Assembly (NCBI RefSeq): GCF_016735585.2
Contig: NZ_JAERSE020000001.1
Coordinates: forward strand, 1 to 64,000
Length of the DNA stretch: 64,000 nt
Reading direction: 5' to 3'
From: Chryseobacterium tagetis
Lineage (GTDB): Bacteria > Bacteroidota > Bacteroidia > Flavobacteriales > Weeksellaceae
Part shown: one piece after another, positions 1 to 9,135 of the stretch
Numbering within the stretch: position 1 is the stretch's first letter
Layout: each line of letters opens with the position of its first letter
Made by a program: the position numbers and the translations under genes
Notes under the pieces: generated by a model
What the model saw: only the letters and a program-made list of their open reading frames with translations
Database searches by the model: none
Told to the model about the DNA's origin: nothing

Positions 1-80
1 GTTCCCATTCCGAACACAGAAGTTAAGCCCACCAGCGCCGATGGTACTGCGAAAGCGGGAGAGTAGGTCGCCGCCAGTTT
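1..80 (+). rRNA. rrf: 5S ribosomal RNA, 3' part
   Basis: The first bases carry the conserved 5S core (TTCCCATTCCGAACACAGAA, then GTTAAGCCC) and the typical 3' end GAGTAGGTCGCCGCCAG. About 30 bases of the 5' end lie outside the window. The exact 3' end is estimated at about 78-80. A 23S and a 16S gene should lie immediately to the left, since this is the normal end of an rRNA operon. Confidence 0.95.
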
Positions 81-87
81 TTATTTT

Positions 88-124
88 AAAGTCTCATAGA
101 TTAAGTTCTATGAGACTTTTTTTG
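88..124 (+). terminator. Rho-independent terminator of the rRNA operon
   Basis: A perfect 13-bp stem (88-100 AAAGTCTCATAGA with 107-119 TCTATGAGACTTT) closes a 6-base loop and runs straight into a T tract. It directly follows the 5S gene and is its likely transcription end. Confidence 0.9.
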
Positions 125-439
125 GTTTATACCTATACCAAACTATAAACAAATACCACAATTCATTTACCTAAAGGAGAGAGTGCATTAAGCTTATATC
201 CTAATATCAAATAAAAAGAAATATAGAATTAAATAAACATAATATTCTGCGAGAATTGTTTATTGATAAGTGAAAGTAAAATCATTTATCTAAATATTGT
301 GATTTATATTGTGCATACTTAGAATTCTTTTTATATTTAGCAATTGCAGATTACATAAAATAAGTATCGATAGTACTGAAATAAAGATGTACTGTTTTAT
401 TTTAGTAACTGCAATTATTGAATTAAAAACTAATACAAC
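125..439. other. Intergenic region without recognisable gene
   Basis: About 315 AT-rich bases lie between the rRNA terminator and the next CDS. I see no tRNA fold, no ORF of useful length and no clear TAnnTTTG box. It probably contains the promoter and leader of the following secreted-protein gene. Confidence 0.5.
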
Positions 440-1780
440 ATGAAAAAATTCTTTACATTTTTATTTGCTCAATTGGCGGTGTCATCCTTTTTTTCTCAAT
501 TCTGGAGCGTACAGAATCAAGTGTTTACACAGAACTACACGGCTATTTATGGGATTAATATTATTAATAATGATAATGTGTGGACTCATTCCAACAATGT
601 CCCGATAGCTTATGCAAAAACGACTAATGGTAATGCAAGTTGGGTATCAGGAGAATTTAATGATGTTAATGCATATTATACAGGCCTAAATATGTCTTTA
701 TATAGCGTAGGTGTGAACAGTTTTTCTGCCGCAGATAACATGAATGCTTGGTTAATGACTCAATATAATGATCCTTATATGCATAATGATATTTGGAAAA
801 CTTCTAATGGCGGACTTAATTGGCAGAAACAATTTAGTTTTCCGCAGCAGAATATAGGGGGTAAGTTGGTCCATTTTTTTGATGCTAATACAGGAGTTGC
901 TGTGTCTTTGAATGCTGAAGGCTTTGAACCCAACAGAAAATATGCAATATATAGGACGACAGATGGAGGAACAAACTGGACTCCCATAACGAATAGCCCT
1001 AATACACCAGGTTCAGCAGCACATTATTATTATACATTAGGTGATGCAATATATTTTTGGGAGTCAAGAGTAGGAGGGTATAAAATTTTTAAAACTATTG
1101 ATAAAGGTCTTAGTTGGACAGAAATATCCCATACTTTTGACGGTAGCGATTGGAATTTAACAGCTTGGAGTGATATGAATAAAGGTATTGTAGTGGAACA
1201 AAATCCTACGATAATAACTCCAATGAAGTTTTTGAGAACAACAGACGGAGGAGTGACATGGAATGAATTTACATCAACCGGAATACCGATTTCGTGGATT
1301 GGAGATATCTCCTATCTTCCCGGTACAGATGTTTTGATTGCTGTAGGTCAAAATGGAAATATATCAAGTACATACGGCTCATGGATTAGTACTGACAATG
1401 GGAATACCTTTACGGCTATTGATCCGGGCGTTTATCATACAAGTATAAGATGTTCTACTGGGGGGATTTGTTATTCCGGAGGTCACAATTCTTCAGCTCA
1501 GAAACCCATGATGTACAAAATGAATTTGTCATCTTATCTTAAAACCGGGGAGAAAAACTTTGAATGGGACGGAATTTTCCCTAATCCAGCCAATGGTCAG
1601 ATAAACATTCAGACACAAAAAGAAATTTTAAATTCATCTTTATATGATGTTTCCGGAAAATTATTATTTAAAACAGACAAAAAAAAGATAGATATGTCTT
1701 CTTTATTAAAAGGAGTTTACATCTTAAAAGTAGAGTTTAAAGATGGGAATATTGTTTCAGAAAAAATTATAAAGCAGTAA
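440..1780 (+). CDS. T9SS type A sorting domain-containing protein with BNR-like repeats
   Basis: This 446-residue protein has an N-terminal signal peptide (residues 1-20, MKKFFTFLFAQLAVSSFFSQ). Several sialidase/BNR-type Asp-box motifs follow through the middle (TTDGGTNWT, TIDKGLSWTE, TTDGGVTWNEF, STDNGNTFT), which predicts a beta-propeller. The last ~70 residues (FPNPANGQINIQ...LYDVSGKLL...LKGVYILKVE) form a canonical type IX secretion sorting domain ending in KIIKQ. The protein should therefore cross the outer membrane by the Por/T9SS machinery and be released or anchored outside. Ligand and enzymatic activity are unknown; Asp-box folds are often only structural. It is a single-gene unit closed by a terminator at 1851-1880. 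Confidence 0.93.
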   Translation: MKKFFTFLFAQLAVSSFFSQFWSVQNQVFTQNYTAIYGINIINNDNVWTHSNNVPIAYAKTTNGNASWVSGEFNDVNAYYTGLNMSLYSVGVNSFSAADNMNAWLMTQYNDPYMHNDIWKTSNGGLNWQKQFSFPQQNIGGKLVHFFDANTGVAVSLNAEGFEPNRKYAIYRTTDGGTNWTPITNSPNTPGSAAHYYYTLGDAIYFWESRVGGYKIFKTIDKGLSWTEISHTFDGSDWNLTAWSDMNKGIVVEQNPTIITPMKFLRTTDGGVTWNEFTSTGIPISWIGDISYLPGTDVLIAVGQNGNISSTYGSWISTDNGNTFTAIDPGVYHTSIRCSTGGICYSGGHNSSAQKPMMYKMNLSSYLKTGEKNFEWDGIFPNPANGQINIQTQKEILNSSLYDVSGKLLFKTDKKKIDMSSLLKGVYILKVEFKDGNIVSEKIIKQ

Positions 1781-1850
1781 GTAATTAATTAAGAATTGAA
1801 AAAGATCTACGAAGCAAAATTTTGATCTTTACTATACATATTCATCAATA

Positions 1851-1880
1851 AAAGCACCTTAAAAAAGGTGCTTTCGTTTT
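1851..1880. terminator. Bidirectional terminator
   Basis: A 10-bp perfect stem (AAAGCACCTT 1851-1860 with AAGGTGCTTT 1865-1874) has a four-base loop and a T-rich tail on the plus strand. It sits between two convergent genes and can end both. Confidence 0.8.
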
Positions 1881-1902
1881 AAATTATTTTGTTAAAATCT
1901 CA

Positions 1903-4185
1903 TCACGGATTAGAAATAATCAACGTAGACGGAATATCAGACAGCCATAAACTTTTGGTATCAATTAAGTTTTTCCAGCTTTTGCTGCTGATTAACATAA
2001 GATCTTGAGAGTTCAAAAATTCTTTTTCGATTTTTTTCTCGTTATATAGGGTGATGTGGTTTGGTGCGACCTGTTCTATACTTCTTATTAATTCTTTTAC
2101 CTCAATATTATTTCTGATCTGTCCGGCAACATCCAAAATAACAATCTGAGAGTTATTGTTATTGATTAACCTTTTAGCATATTCTAGCAAATAGAAGTCA
2201 CTTAGATTGAAAATAGGAACAAATACTCTGTCCGCAGACTTGAATTCTTTTTCTACCAATATTCCTACAGGAATATGAGTTTTATCGAGAATTTGTAAGG
2301 TAAAATCATCAAAAGGAGAGTTGTTGAATATATTTCCTTTTCCTTTTACGGTATTCAGAAGTTTTTCAGGATTTATAATTTTCGTTGTAAAGCCTAATAA
2401 TCTTCCCAATAAGCTTCCTTCGTACATAGATTTTCCAAGCATGATGAGAAGTAGATCATAGTTTCCTTTATTCGAAATACTGGTGAGATCATTTTCTATA
2501 TCAGTTGAAGCTTTAAATAGAGTAGTAACCTTTAATTGCAGATCATGAGAAGTCTCAATTACATTTTTGAACTGCTCATTTTCATATTCATCAATATCAT
2601 AAGCATGCATTTCATTTACCGGAGCGATATTCATTGCCGTAATGCTTTTATTACCGTTCATTTTATTTGTAAAATCATGAGCAAGCTTCAATAATGTACT
2701 TCCTGATTCCGGATTGTCAAATGAAAGCAATACACGGTATTTTGAATCATTTTCATCATGAGTATCTTCAAGAGAGTTTTTCTTAGATTTAAAAATATAA
2801 TTGATAAGATCCAAAGCAGGACCCGTCATGAATGTGGTAAACAATGCCATAATGACTAACATTGCAAAGATTTCAGGGCTTAAAACTCCCAGATCGTATC
2901 CGATATTAAGTACAATAAGTTCCATCAGTCCTCTGGTATTCATCAGAGCTCCAATCGTTAAACTTTCTTTCCAGTTGATCCCGAGAAACTTTGCTGTTAA
3001 AGCACTTCCCGCAAATTTACCTGTAACCGCTGTTAAGATAATAAATCCGGTAATCATCCATAAATGACCGTCATTTAAAAGACCGATCTGCGTACGAAGT
3101 CCTGTGAATACAAAGAACAATGGAAGTAAAAGTACTAAAGCCACATCTTCTATTTTATCAATGAAAAGCGTACGGAATTTTGTGTTTTCCGGCATGATTG
3201 CTCCTGCCATAAATGCTCCGAATAAAGCGTGAATTCCGATCACTTCAGTAGTATAAGCAGAAAGGATAAGCGTAAGGAAGAAAATAGCAACCATGGGTTT
3301 ATTGATGGTATTTTTCCCAGCCTGCAGATCTCCGATTCTCTTTAAGAAAGGTCTTACGATTTTGATCATCAAAAATACGTAAGCGATTGCCATAAGGATT
3401 ACATAAATAGAACTCGCAAAAGATCCTGCTTTTACAATAGCAATGACAGCAGCAAGAATACACCACGCGGTAATATCATCTGCGGCAGCACAGGTAATAA
3501 CAATGGTTCCTAATTTTGTTTTCTGAAGGTTTCGCTCCTGAACAATTCTTGCCAATACAGGAAATGCAGTGATACTCATAGAAATCGCTATAAATAATGC
3601 GAACGATGTAAACTGAATTCCATTTGGGGCAAACTCATGATAAATATAATAAGAAAGCCCAATTCCCAAAGCAAAAGGAATAATAATACTCGCATGGCTG
3701 ATTACCACTGCATCATGTGCTTTTTTTCTTAAAACACTTAGATCCAGTTCCATTCCTACAATATACATAAAGAGAATAAGACCAATCTGGCTCAAAAACT
3801 GTAGATTTCCTAATGATTCTTTAGGGAAAAGAAATGCGGAAAATTCCGGAAAATACATTCCTAAAAGTGAAGGTCCCAACACAATACCTGCAATCATTTC
3901 TCCAATTACGGTTGGCTGTTTTATTTTCATACAAATCCATCCGAAAAGTCTTGCTACCAGAATAATGGTAACGATTTGTGCTAAAAGCAGGGCTAAAGGA
4001 TGATGTAAATTGGTTTTGAAGGCCTCAGAAAAATTATCCCAGCTTGAGCCGTTATTTGTTTTTGTTATAATATTTTCCTTGATTTCCAACGTCTGTCCCT
4101 CTGTCATGAAAAAATACATCAGACAAGAAAAGAAAGAAATGGTAACCACGTAGAAAATCAAATTTCTGTATTTTCCCAAATTCAT
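1903..4185 (-). CDS. Cation:proton antiporter, CPA2 (KefB/NapA-like) family
   Basis: This 760-residue inner-membrane protein has one N-terminal membrane segment (10-27) and then, from about residue 62, a Na+/H+ exchanger domain of about twelve segments. The family motif QPTVIGEMIAGIVLGPSLLG is at 90-109. The AAADDITAW stretch carries the paired aspartates expected of an electrogenic CPA2 exchanger. The C-terminal ~280 residues are soluble and resemble a universal-stress-type regulatory region rather than a TrkA-N/RCK domain. The likely role is Na+ or K+ for H+ exchange in pH and salt homeostasis; ion choice cannot be read from the sequence. It is monocistronic and convergent with its left neighbour. 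Confidence 0.9.
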   Translation of the reverse strand: MNLGKYRNLIFYVVTISFFSCLMYFFMTEGQTLEIKENIITKTNNGSSWDNFSEAFKTNLHHPLALLLAQIVTIILVARLFGWICMKIKQPTVIGEMIAGIVLGPSLLGMYFPEFSAFLFPKESLGNLQFLSQIGLILFMYIVGMELDLSVLRKKAHDAVVISHASIIIPFALGIGLSYYIYHEFAPNGIQFTSFALFIAISMSITAFPVLARIVQERNLQKTKLGTIVITCAAADDITAWCILAAVIAIVKAGSFASSIYVILMAIAYVFLMIKIVRPFLKRIGDLQAGKNTINKPMVAIFFLTLILSAYTTEVIGIHALFGAFMAGAIMPENTKFRTLFIDKIEDVALVLLLPLFFVFTGLRTQIGLLNDGHLWMITGFIILTAVTGKFAGSALTAKFLGINWKESLTIGALMNTRGLMELIVLNIGYDLGVLSPEIFAMLVIMALFTTFMTGPALDLINYIFKSKKNSLEDTHDENDSKYRVLLSFDNPESGSTLLKLAHDFTNKMNGNKSITAMNIAPVNEMHAYDIDEYENEQFKNVIETSHDLQLKVTTLFKASTDIENDLTSISNKGNYDLLLIMLGKSMYEGSLLGRLLGFTTKIINPEKLLNTVKGKGNIFNNSPFDDFTLQILDKTHIPVGILVEKEFKSADRVFVPIFNLSDFYLLEYAKRLINNNNSQIVILDVAGQIRNNIEVKELIRSIEQVAPNHITLYNEKKIEKEFLNSQDLMLISSKSWKNLIDTKSLWLSDIPSTLIISNP

Positions 4186-4283
4186 AATTCCAATATTTTA
4201 ATGCAAAGTTGATAAGAATTTAATTATAATAGATATTCTTCTATTTAAAATGTAATCAATGGTAGTAATAATGTAATGAAAAT

Positions 4284-4673
4284 CTATTTAAAAGAATAGC
4301 CTACACCGATCCCGATTTTCCAGGCCCCGTTTTGGGTGGCGGTTTTCGTATTGTAGTATACCGGGACTTGTAATGCAACCTTTTTGTAGACAGCCGTTAA
4401 ACCTGCTCCCAGATTGGGTGTGATGGCGCTGTTTTTCGTTCCCGCAGATTTATCTTCTTTGATTCTGAGAGAAGGAAGCATTCCCAAAATTAATTTTAAG
4501 TCTTTGTTTTTAAAACTGATATTAGGTCCCGTAAAATTGATGAAAGCTCCGTTATCGACGTAACCTGCGACTGCAATTCCGTCAAAAAAAGATGCTTTGA
4601 TTCTAGAATCTGTTTCTTGTGAGAAACAAAAGCTGGAAATGAGAATTCCACCAGCATAAAGAATTTTTTTCAT
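4284..4673 (-). CDS. Small secreted hypothetical protein
   Basis: This is a protein of about 129 residues. I start it at the ATG of MKKILYAGGILISSFCFSQ, 33 bases inside the longest frame, because that gives a clean signal peptide cut after FCFSQ. The mature part is glycine- and beta-rich, with alternating patterns and a final aromatic (GIGVGYSFK). That ending fits a small outer-membrane beta-barrel or beta-rich periplasmic protein. No family is recognised. It is encoded just downstream of the LytTR regulator gene on the same strand, so it could share that regulation, but this is only proximity. Confidence 0.8.
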   Translation of the reverse strand: MKKILYAGGILISSFCFSQETDSRIKASFFDGIAVAGYVDNGAFINFTGPNISFKNKDLKLILGMLPSLRIKEDKSAGTKNSAITPNLGAGLTAVYKKVALQVPVYYNTKTATQNGAWKIGIGVGYSFK

Positions 4674-4781
4674 GTATAAATCATTTAACCGGATGCAAAA
4701 ATACATCGGTAAAACAATCTAAAATGGGAGATGTAATGAAACCCACGAATTCTGTAGTAAAAGCAAAAAGGTCTGAAAAAT

Positions 4782-5492
4782 CTACTTTCCAAACATTTCC
4801 ATTAATGAGCTTTTATACGTTTCTCCAATCTGTAATTTCAGGAAACTTTCTCCTTCCGTAGTAATCGTTGTGATGATTTCGTTGGTGGAAAAAACTTTGA
4901 TTGAAGATAATGCGATAATTTCTTTTTTGTTGACCTGGGCAAAATCTTTTGATGGCAACATTTCAAGAAGATTTTTAAAATTAAGGTTCTTCAAAACAAT
5001 CGTTGTTCCGTCATTCAGGATAATATCTTTGTCACGGCTGTCGATTTCCGAAGTCTTTATATACGCGATCTGGTCTGTAAAAATGACGGTCTTACCAATG
5101 TTGGTATTCCATTCAATCAGATTTTTCTTATGAGAATTCTGAAGCAATTCGGCCGCTTTTTCGAAAGCCTGAATCAATCGTTCTTTTTTGATCGGTTTTC
5201 TTACATAATCGACCACATTCAGGTCAAATGCTTCCGCAGCATATTCTTTGTAAGCGGTAGTAAAGATGATTTTTTTCGAATCAGAAATCAGTTCTGCGAC
5301 TTGCAAACCGTTCATTCCGGGCATTTCGATATCTAAAATGCAAACGTTGCAATCAAGGTCATTAATTTCGTTTAAAAACAATTTAGGATCATTAAATGCC
5401 TTTACCACTTCTACAGTGTCAATTTGCTCACAGAGAAGTTTTAAATAGCTGATTGCCAATAATTCATCATCAAGAATAACGCATTTTATCAT
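4782..5492 (-). CDS. LytTR-family response regulator
   Basis: This 236-residue protein has an N-terminal receiver domain (1-120) and a C-terminal LytTR DNA-binding domain (about 135-234). The receiver has acidic D8/D9, phospho-acceptor D54 in CILDIEMPG, the T78/T79 switch and K99 in VRKP. The start overlaps the end of the upstream sensor kinase gene by 23 bases, so the pair is translationally linked. The expected role is transcription control in response to the partner kinase. The target genes are not evident; the small secreted protein downstream is one candidate. Confidence 0.93.
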   Translation of the reverse strand: MIKCVILDDELLAISYLKLLCEQIDTVEVVKAFNDPKLFLNEINDLDCNVCILDIEMPGMNGLQVAELISDSKKIIFTTAYKEYAAEAFDLNVVDYVRKPIKKERLIQAFEKAAELLQNSHKKNLIEWNTNIGKTVIFTDQIAYIKTSEIDSRDKDIILNDGTTIVLKNLNFKNLLEMLPSKDFAQVNKKEIIALSSIKVFSTNEIITTITTEGESFLKLQIGETYKSSLMEMFGK

Positions 5493-6240
5493 AGACTTCT
5501 CCCAGATTAATTTTTAATTCTGCTGTGAATATACCGTTTTTTGAGTTTTTGTGAAGAGAATAATGATCGTTGTAAATCATTTTTAAACGCTGATCCAGAG
5601 ACTGACTTCCAAAACCGCTCTTTTCTTTCTCAAGCATATTTTTTAAAGAAGCTTTATTGCTTACTTTCATGGTGAAAATACGGTCTTCAAGCTCCAGCTG
5701 AATGGAAATGAAAGAATCCTGGGCAAGAAAATCAGTATGCTTGAAAGCATTTTCAATAAGATCAACGGAAATTAGCGGGGCAAAAATTTTCTCTTCGTAA
5801 ATTTCATCCGATTTATTGATCTTAGATTTGATTCTGAAATCAAAAAGTGGATTTACTTTTATTTTGTTGATCTCAATTAAACTTAAAGCAAAATTCAGCT
5901 CGTCTTTCGGGCTCACAAATTTGTTGTTGCTTTCATACAAAATATAATCAAGAACATTTGCAAGTTTGTCCAGCGACATATACGTCTGATAAGCATGAGA
6001 CTGAACAGAATTTAAAATATTTTTAAAAAGATGCGGATTTAGTTTTGTTCCGATATGTTCAAGCTGAACTTCATTCAGTCGCTGTTCAATGATCTTATTG
6101 GCTTCCGAAAGTCTAGCATTTCTGATCTTGAATTTCTGATTCTGACTGAATAAATATATGCTTACCGTTATAAAAAAGAAAATAGCAAATACTCCAATGA
6201 ATATCAGATAATCATGAATCATGTAGTAGTTGCCTTCCAT
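5470..6240 (-). CDS. LytS-type sensor histidine kinase
   Basis: This 256-residue kinase has a single membrane segment near residues 10-32, a short coiled-coil linker, and a His_kinase (PF06580-type) domain with phospho-acceptor H70 in KLNPHLFKN. A GHKL ATPase domain follows, with N-box DLIENAFKH and G-box GFGSQSLDQRL. There is no periplasmic sensing domain, so the signal is probably membrane-related or comes from a partner. It forms a classic Bacteroidota LytS/LytTR two-component system with the overlapping response-regulator gene. Translation could also begin at Met7 of the same frame. Confidence 0.92.
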   Translation of the reverse strand: MEGNYYMIHDYLIFIGVFAIFFFITVSIYLFSQNQKFKIRNARLSEANKIIEQRLNEVQLEHIGTKLNPHLFKNILNSVQSHAYQTYMSLDKLANVLDYILYESNNKFVSPKDELNFALSLIEINKIKVNPLFDFRIKSKINKSDEIYEEKIFAPLISVDLIENAFKHTDFLAQDSFISIQLELEDRIFTMKVSNKASLKNMLEKEKSGFGSQSLDQRLKMIYNDHYSLHKNSKNGIFTAELKINLGEVYDKMRYS

Positions 6241-6264
6241 ACAATGTTATTTTAGTATTAGAGA

Positions 6265-6296
6265 GATGTCATGCTGAGCGAAGCCGAAGCATCCCA
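6265..6296. repeat. Intergenic repeat, TCAT(T/G)CTGA-type, partial copy
   Basis: The sequence GTCATGCTGAGCGAAGCCGA followed by AGCATCCC resembles one arm of the inverted-repeat elements at 17626-17702, 27166-27206 and 38573-38672. Only one arm is seen here. Confidence 0.45.
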
Positions 6297-6310
6297 AACT
6301 TTGGCCTAAA

Positions 6311-6682
6311 CTATTTTAATTTCTTCAAAGAATTCAACGTTACAGTTTCCTCACATTTTTCATAAGTGATTTCGTAAGTTGGATTTGTCTCCGGATATAC
6401 CAACACATAGTCAGGACAAGGTGTTTTCTGTGCGTGGCTTTTGTCAAAATCTACTTTTCCTTTGGTAATGATGCTGTCTTTCAGAAATTTTTCATCAATT
6501 TTTAATGCCGTCATTTCTGCTTTAAAAGGTTCAGAATACTTAAAATCCTTAGAAAGTGTTTCTGCAATAACGCGGCTGTTCGGTAAATACCCGCTGCAGC
6601 TTGCACCTTTTTTATTTAAGACAAAAAATACAATGGCAAGTCCCGGAATGAGACCTATTAAGTAGAATTTAAGTTTTTTCAT
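6311..6682 (-). CDS. Small membrane-anchored hypothetical protein (DUF4258-like)
   Basis: This 123-residue protein has an N-terminal membrane anchor or uncleaved signal (residues 5-22). A short extracytoplasmic domain follows with a conserved-looking CSGYLPNSRV motif and two further cysteines (TPCPDY, EKCEE). The pattern recalls the DUF4258 proteins of flavobacteria, but I am not certain of the family and no function is known. It is monocistronic, between the alanine dehydrogenase gene upstream and the sensor kinase unit downstream. Confidence 0.75.
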   Translation of the reverse strand: MKKLKFYLIGLIPGLAIVFFVLNKKGASCSGYLPNSRVIAETLSKDFKYSEPFKAEMTALKIDEKFLKDSIITKGKVDFDKSHAQKTPCPDYVLVYPETNPTYEITYEKCEETVTLNSLKKLK

Positions 6683-6765
6683 ACGTAGAGGTTACTGTTG
6701 CTAAAAGGTCCTATGGAATCGCGTCAAATGTATTAAATTTGTGTTTCCAAACCCTGGCAATTTCA

Positions 6766-7959
6766 TTAGAAAATTAAAAGATTGATATCGTGATAAGTAA
6801 GTCCGAAACGGTCGCAAATGATTTTTTTTGTATGTCTTCCTTTGTACATATAAAGACTTTGCTTCATTTCATTTTTGCGAACTAGCATGTTTTCGAAACC
6901 GCCTTCTTCATCGTAATTTAAAATATAGGAAAGGAAGAAATTAGAGATAGCTTTTGTCGTCGTTCTCGGCATTCTTGAAGTAAGATTCGGAAGTCCGCAG
7001 TGGATAACGCCGTGTTTAATGACGTAAGGATCTTCCATTGTGGTCAGTTCAGAAGTTTCGATCACTTTTCCGTTGTCGATCGTGATATCAATGATGACAC
7101 TTCCTTTTTTCATTTTCATCACCATATCTTCGGTTACAATCGGAGTCATATTTAATCTCGGAAGAGCACCAATGACTACATCTGCACGTCGTAAAGCTTT
7201 ACGAAGTTCTTTCGGATCTATAATGGATGTAGGAACCCTGCTGTCTACAATGGTATGAAGCCTTCTTAATTTAGAAAGAGAGTTATCGAAAACTCTTACA
7301 CTTGCTCCTAAACCTATGGCTGCTTTTGTGGCAAATTCTCCTACGATCCCAGCTCCTAAAATGATGACTTCGGCGGGTCTTACTCCGGTAATTCCTCCCA
7401 GCATCAAACCATTTGATAAAGCTAAAAGCTCAGAGGCATAAAGAATAGAAACTGTTCCTGCAATTTCTCCGATTAATCGTACTAGAGATAGTTGTTTATA
7501 TTCATCAACAATAAATTCAAAAGCAATGGCATTTACTTTTTTCTCTGCCAGTTTCAAGAAATATTCTTTATCTCTTAAGTTGATCTGAAGTGCAGAAACC
7601 AAATACGTATTTGGCCTCATGTATTCAATTTCTTCTTCTGTAGGCGGGTTAATTTTTAAAATCAGATCCTGCCCGAATGCTTCTTTAGGATCTTTTGTAA
7701 TTCTGGCACCCGACTCAGAATATTGTAAATCTGTAAAAAACGAGCCTTGTCCGGCTCCGGATTCTATAATAATTTCATGGCCGTGTTCTACCAAAACCTG
7801 TACAGCATCTGGTGTGATACAAGTTCTCCTTTCATTAAGGCAGGTTTCTTTGGGAACTCCAATACTAAACTGTTTGCCTTTTTTAATCACTTCAAGCTTT
7901 TCTGCTTTTGGGATCAGTTCCTCCTCAGTAAAAGGGGTGAAAATATTTGTAGTACTCAT
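6766..7959 (-). CDS. ald: Alanine dehydrogenase
   Basis: This 397-residue enzyme belongs to the AlaDH/PNT family, which converts L-alanine and NAD+ to pyruvate, ammonia and NADH. The AlaDH/PNT N-terminal domain begins at about residue 32 (IGVPKETCLNERRTCITPD). The Rossmann domain holds the nucleotide-binding motif GAGIVG near residue 203, followed by DNSLSKLRRL. It carries about 30 extra N-terminal residues compared with Bacillus-type enzymes, and a tail after the catalytic core, both usual for the Bacteroidota form. It lies 64 bases downstream of tsaE on the same strand and may be cotranscribed with it. Confidence 0.92.
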   Translation of the reverse strand: MSTTNIFTPFTEEELIPKAEKLEVIKKGKQFSIGVPKETCLNERRTCITPDAVQVLVEHGHEIIIESGAGQGSFFTDLQYSESGARITKDPKEAFGQDLILKINPPTEEEIEYMRPNTYLVSALQINLRDKEYFLKLAEKKVNAIAFEFIVDEYKQLSLVRLIGEIAGTVSILYASELLALSNGLMLGGITGVRPAEVIILGAGIVGEFATKAAIGLGASVRVFDNSLSKLRRLHTIVDSRVPTSIIDPKELRKALRRADVVIGALPRLNMTPIVTEDMVMKMKKGSVIIDITIDNGKVIETSELTTMEDPYVIKHGVIHCGLPNLTSRMPRTTTKAISNFFLSYILNYDEEGGFENMLVRKNEMKQSLYMYKGRHTKKIICDRFGLTYHDINLLIF

Positions 7960-8023
7960 TTTAAACTATATCTTACAGATAATTATTTTTCAATTGAATT
8001 CAATAAGCAAAGATACATAATAT

Positions 8024-8431
8024 TTAATCGAATGAAATTTCTCTGTTTTCACCAGTATTTACAATACTCATTTCGTGGTATTTAAGTCCGTAAAGTTCAT
8101 CTTCATATACTTCCGGCCATTCGATGATGCACAGAAAGGCATTGTCAAGATATTCTTCAATACCTATATCGTAGACTTCTTCTATATTTTTTAAACGGTA
8201 CAGATCAAAATGATAGACTTTTCCTTTAGGTGTATTGTATTCATTCACAATAGAATATGTTGGTGAATTTACTTCATCAGTACTCCCTAAGTTTTTAAGT
8301 AAAAACTGAGTGAAAGTGGTTTTTCCGGCTCCTAAATTTCCTTTTAAAAGGAAAATATTATGCTGTAACTGAGGAATAATGGTATCGACTATTTTTTGCC
8401 AGTCTTCTATTGTATTGATTGTGAATTCCAT
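8024..8431 (-). CDS. tsaE: tRNA threonylcarbamoyladenosine biosynthesis ATPase TsaE
   Basis: This 135-residue P-loop protein has the Walker A motif GNLGAGKTT near residues 31-39. The family motif SPTYSIVNEY and the acidic stretch ending in EWPE are present. TsaE works with TsaB and TsaD to add the t6A37 modification to ANN-decoding tRNAs. Length and motifs are standard. The upstream gene ends one base before its start region, so the two are probably transcribed together, followed by ald. Confidence 0.95.
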   Translation of the reverse strand: MEFTINTIEDWQKIVDTIIPQLQHNIFLLKGNLGAGKTTFTQFLLKNLGSTDEVNSPTYSIVNEYNTPKGKVYHFDLYRLKNIEEVYDIGIEEYLDNAFLCIIEWPEVYEDELYGLKYHEMSIVNTGENREISFD

Positions 8432-8432
8432 T

Positions 8433-9002
8433 TCAATTATAATTTAATATATGATTTCTTGCCTCTTTTGAAAGCAATCCATAGTTATCTATGTAATGAT
8501 TTAACTGATTTGATATTTGTAAAAGTTCTCTCGGTTGTCTTATCTGGAAAAAGCACTTTCTTTCCTGATTATTGAAAATTCTAATTTTTAGCGTGTTATT
8601 ACAGCCTTGTAAAAACATACCGCTGAAGCCATTCCTATAAATTTTTTTGCCTTCATAATCGTTTGGTGAAATTTCAAGATGCTTTATATCTTTGATGAAA
8701 AAAGTTTCATTATCGACTGTTATCTTTTCATTTTCGAAAATGAGTTTTCCTTCTATTTTTCCCTTTAATTCTTCAGGAAATAATTTATTAATAAAACCTC
8801 CTACACCACCAATACAGAGAAGAGGAGTAACGATCCATAAAAACCACTTTGGAATTTCCTGATCCGGAATTTTTAAAACATAAAGAACAAATCCCATAAG
8901 TAATAATGAGAAAATAACCAGAAAATAGCATACTCTTGCGCGTGTCCATACAAAACCCTTTGTTGGTTTATAAATATGAAAGGTTTTGTAATCGTTTGCC
9001 AA
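8433..9002 (-). CDS. Two-TM membrane protein with PH-like C-terminal domain, unknown function
   Basis: This 189-residue protein has two predicted membrane segments (about 24-45 and 53-72). A cytoplasmic beta-rich region follows (GKLIFENEKITVDNETFFIKD onward), with the pattern of a PH-like domain of the kind found in small bacterial membrane proteins. No enzymatic motif is visible. It ends one base from the tsaE start region, suggesting cotranscription, and is divergent from dnaG. Function is unknown. Confidence 0.8.
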   Translation of the reverse strand: MANDYKTFHIYKPTKGFVWTRARVCYFLVIFSLLLMGFVLYVLKIPDQEIPKWFLWIVTPLLCIGGVGGFINKLFPEELKGKIEGKLIFENEKITVDNETFFIKDIKHLEISPNDYEGKKIYRNGFSGMFLQGCNNTLKIRIFNNQERKCFFQIRQPRELLQISNQLNHYIDNYGLLSKEARNHILNYN

Positions 9003-9123
9003 TTTAGAGTCTGATTTTAATTTTCAAAAATAATTAAAAATAAAATCATTTAAAAATCAAAAAAATACTCAGTTTCAGCTATTGAGTTGTCTCTATGTAT
9101 GCTAATTTCAATATAAATTTGTA

Positions 9124-9131
9124 TATTTTTG
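9124..9131 (+). promoter_or_regulatory. TAnnTTTG promoter box of dnaG
   Basis: TATTTTTG is an exact match to the Bacteroidota -7 consensus and ends only four bases before the dnaG ATG. Transcription would start at or next to the start codon, so the mRNA may be leaderless. No good -33 TTG is visible at the usual spacing. Confidence 0.6.
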
Positions 9132-9135
9132 TAAC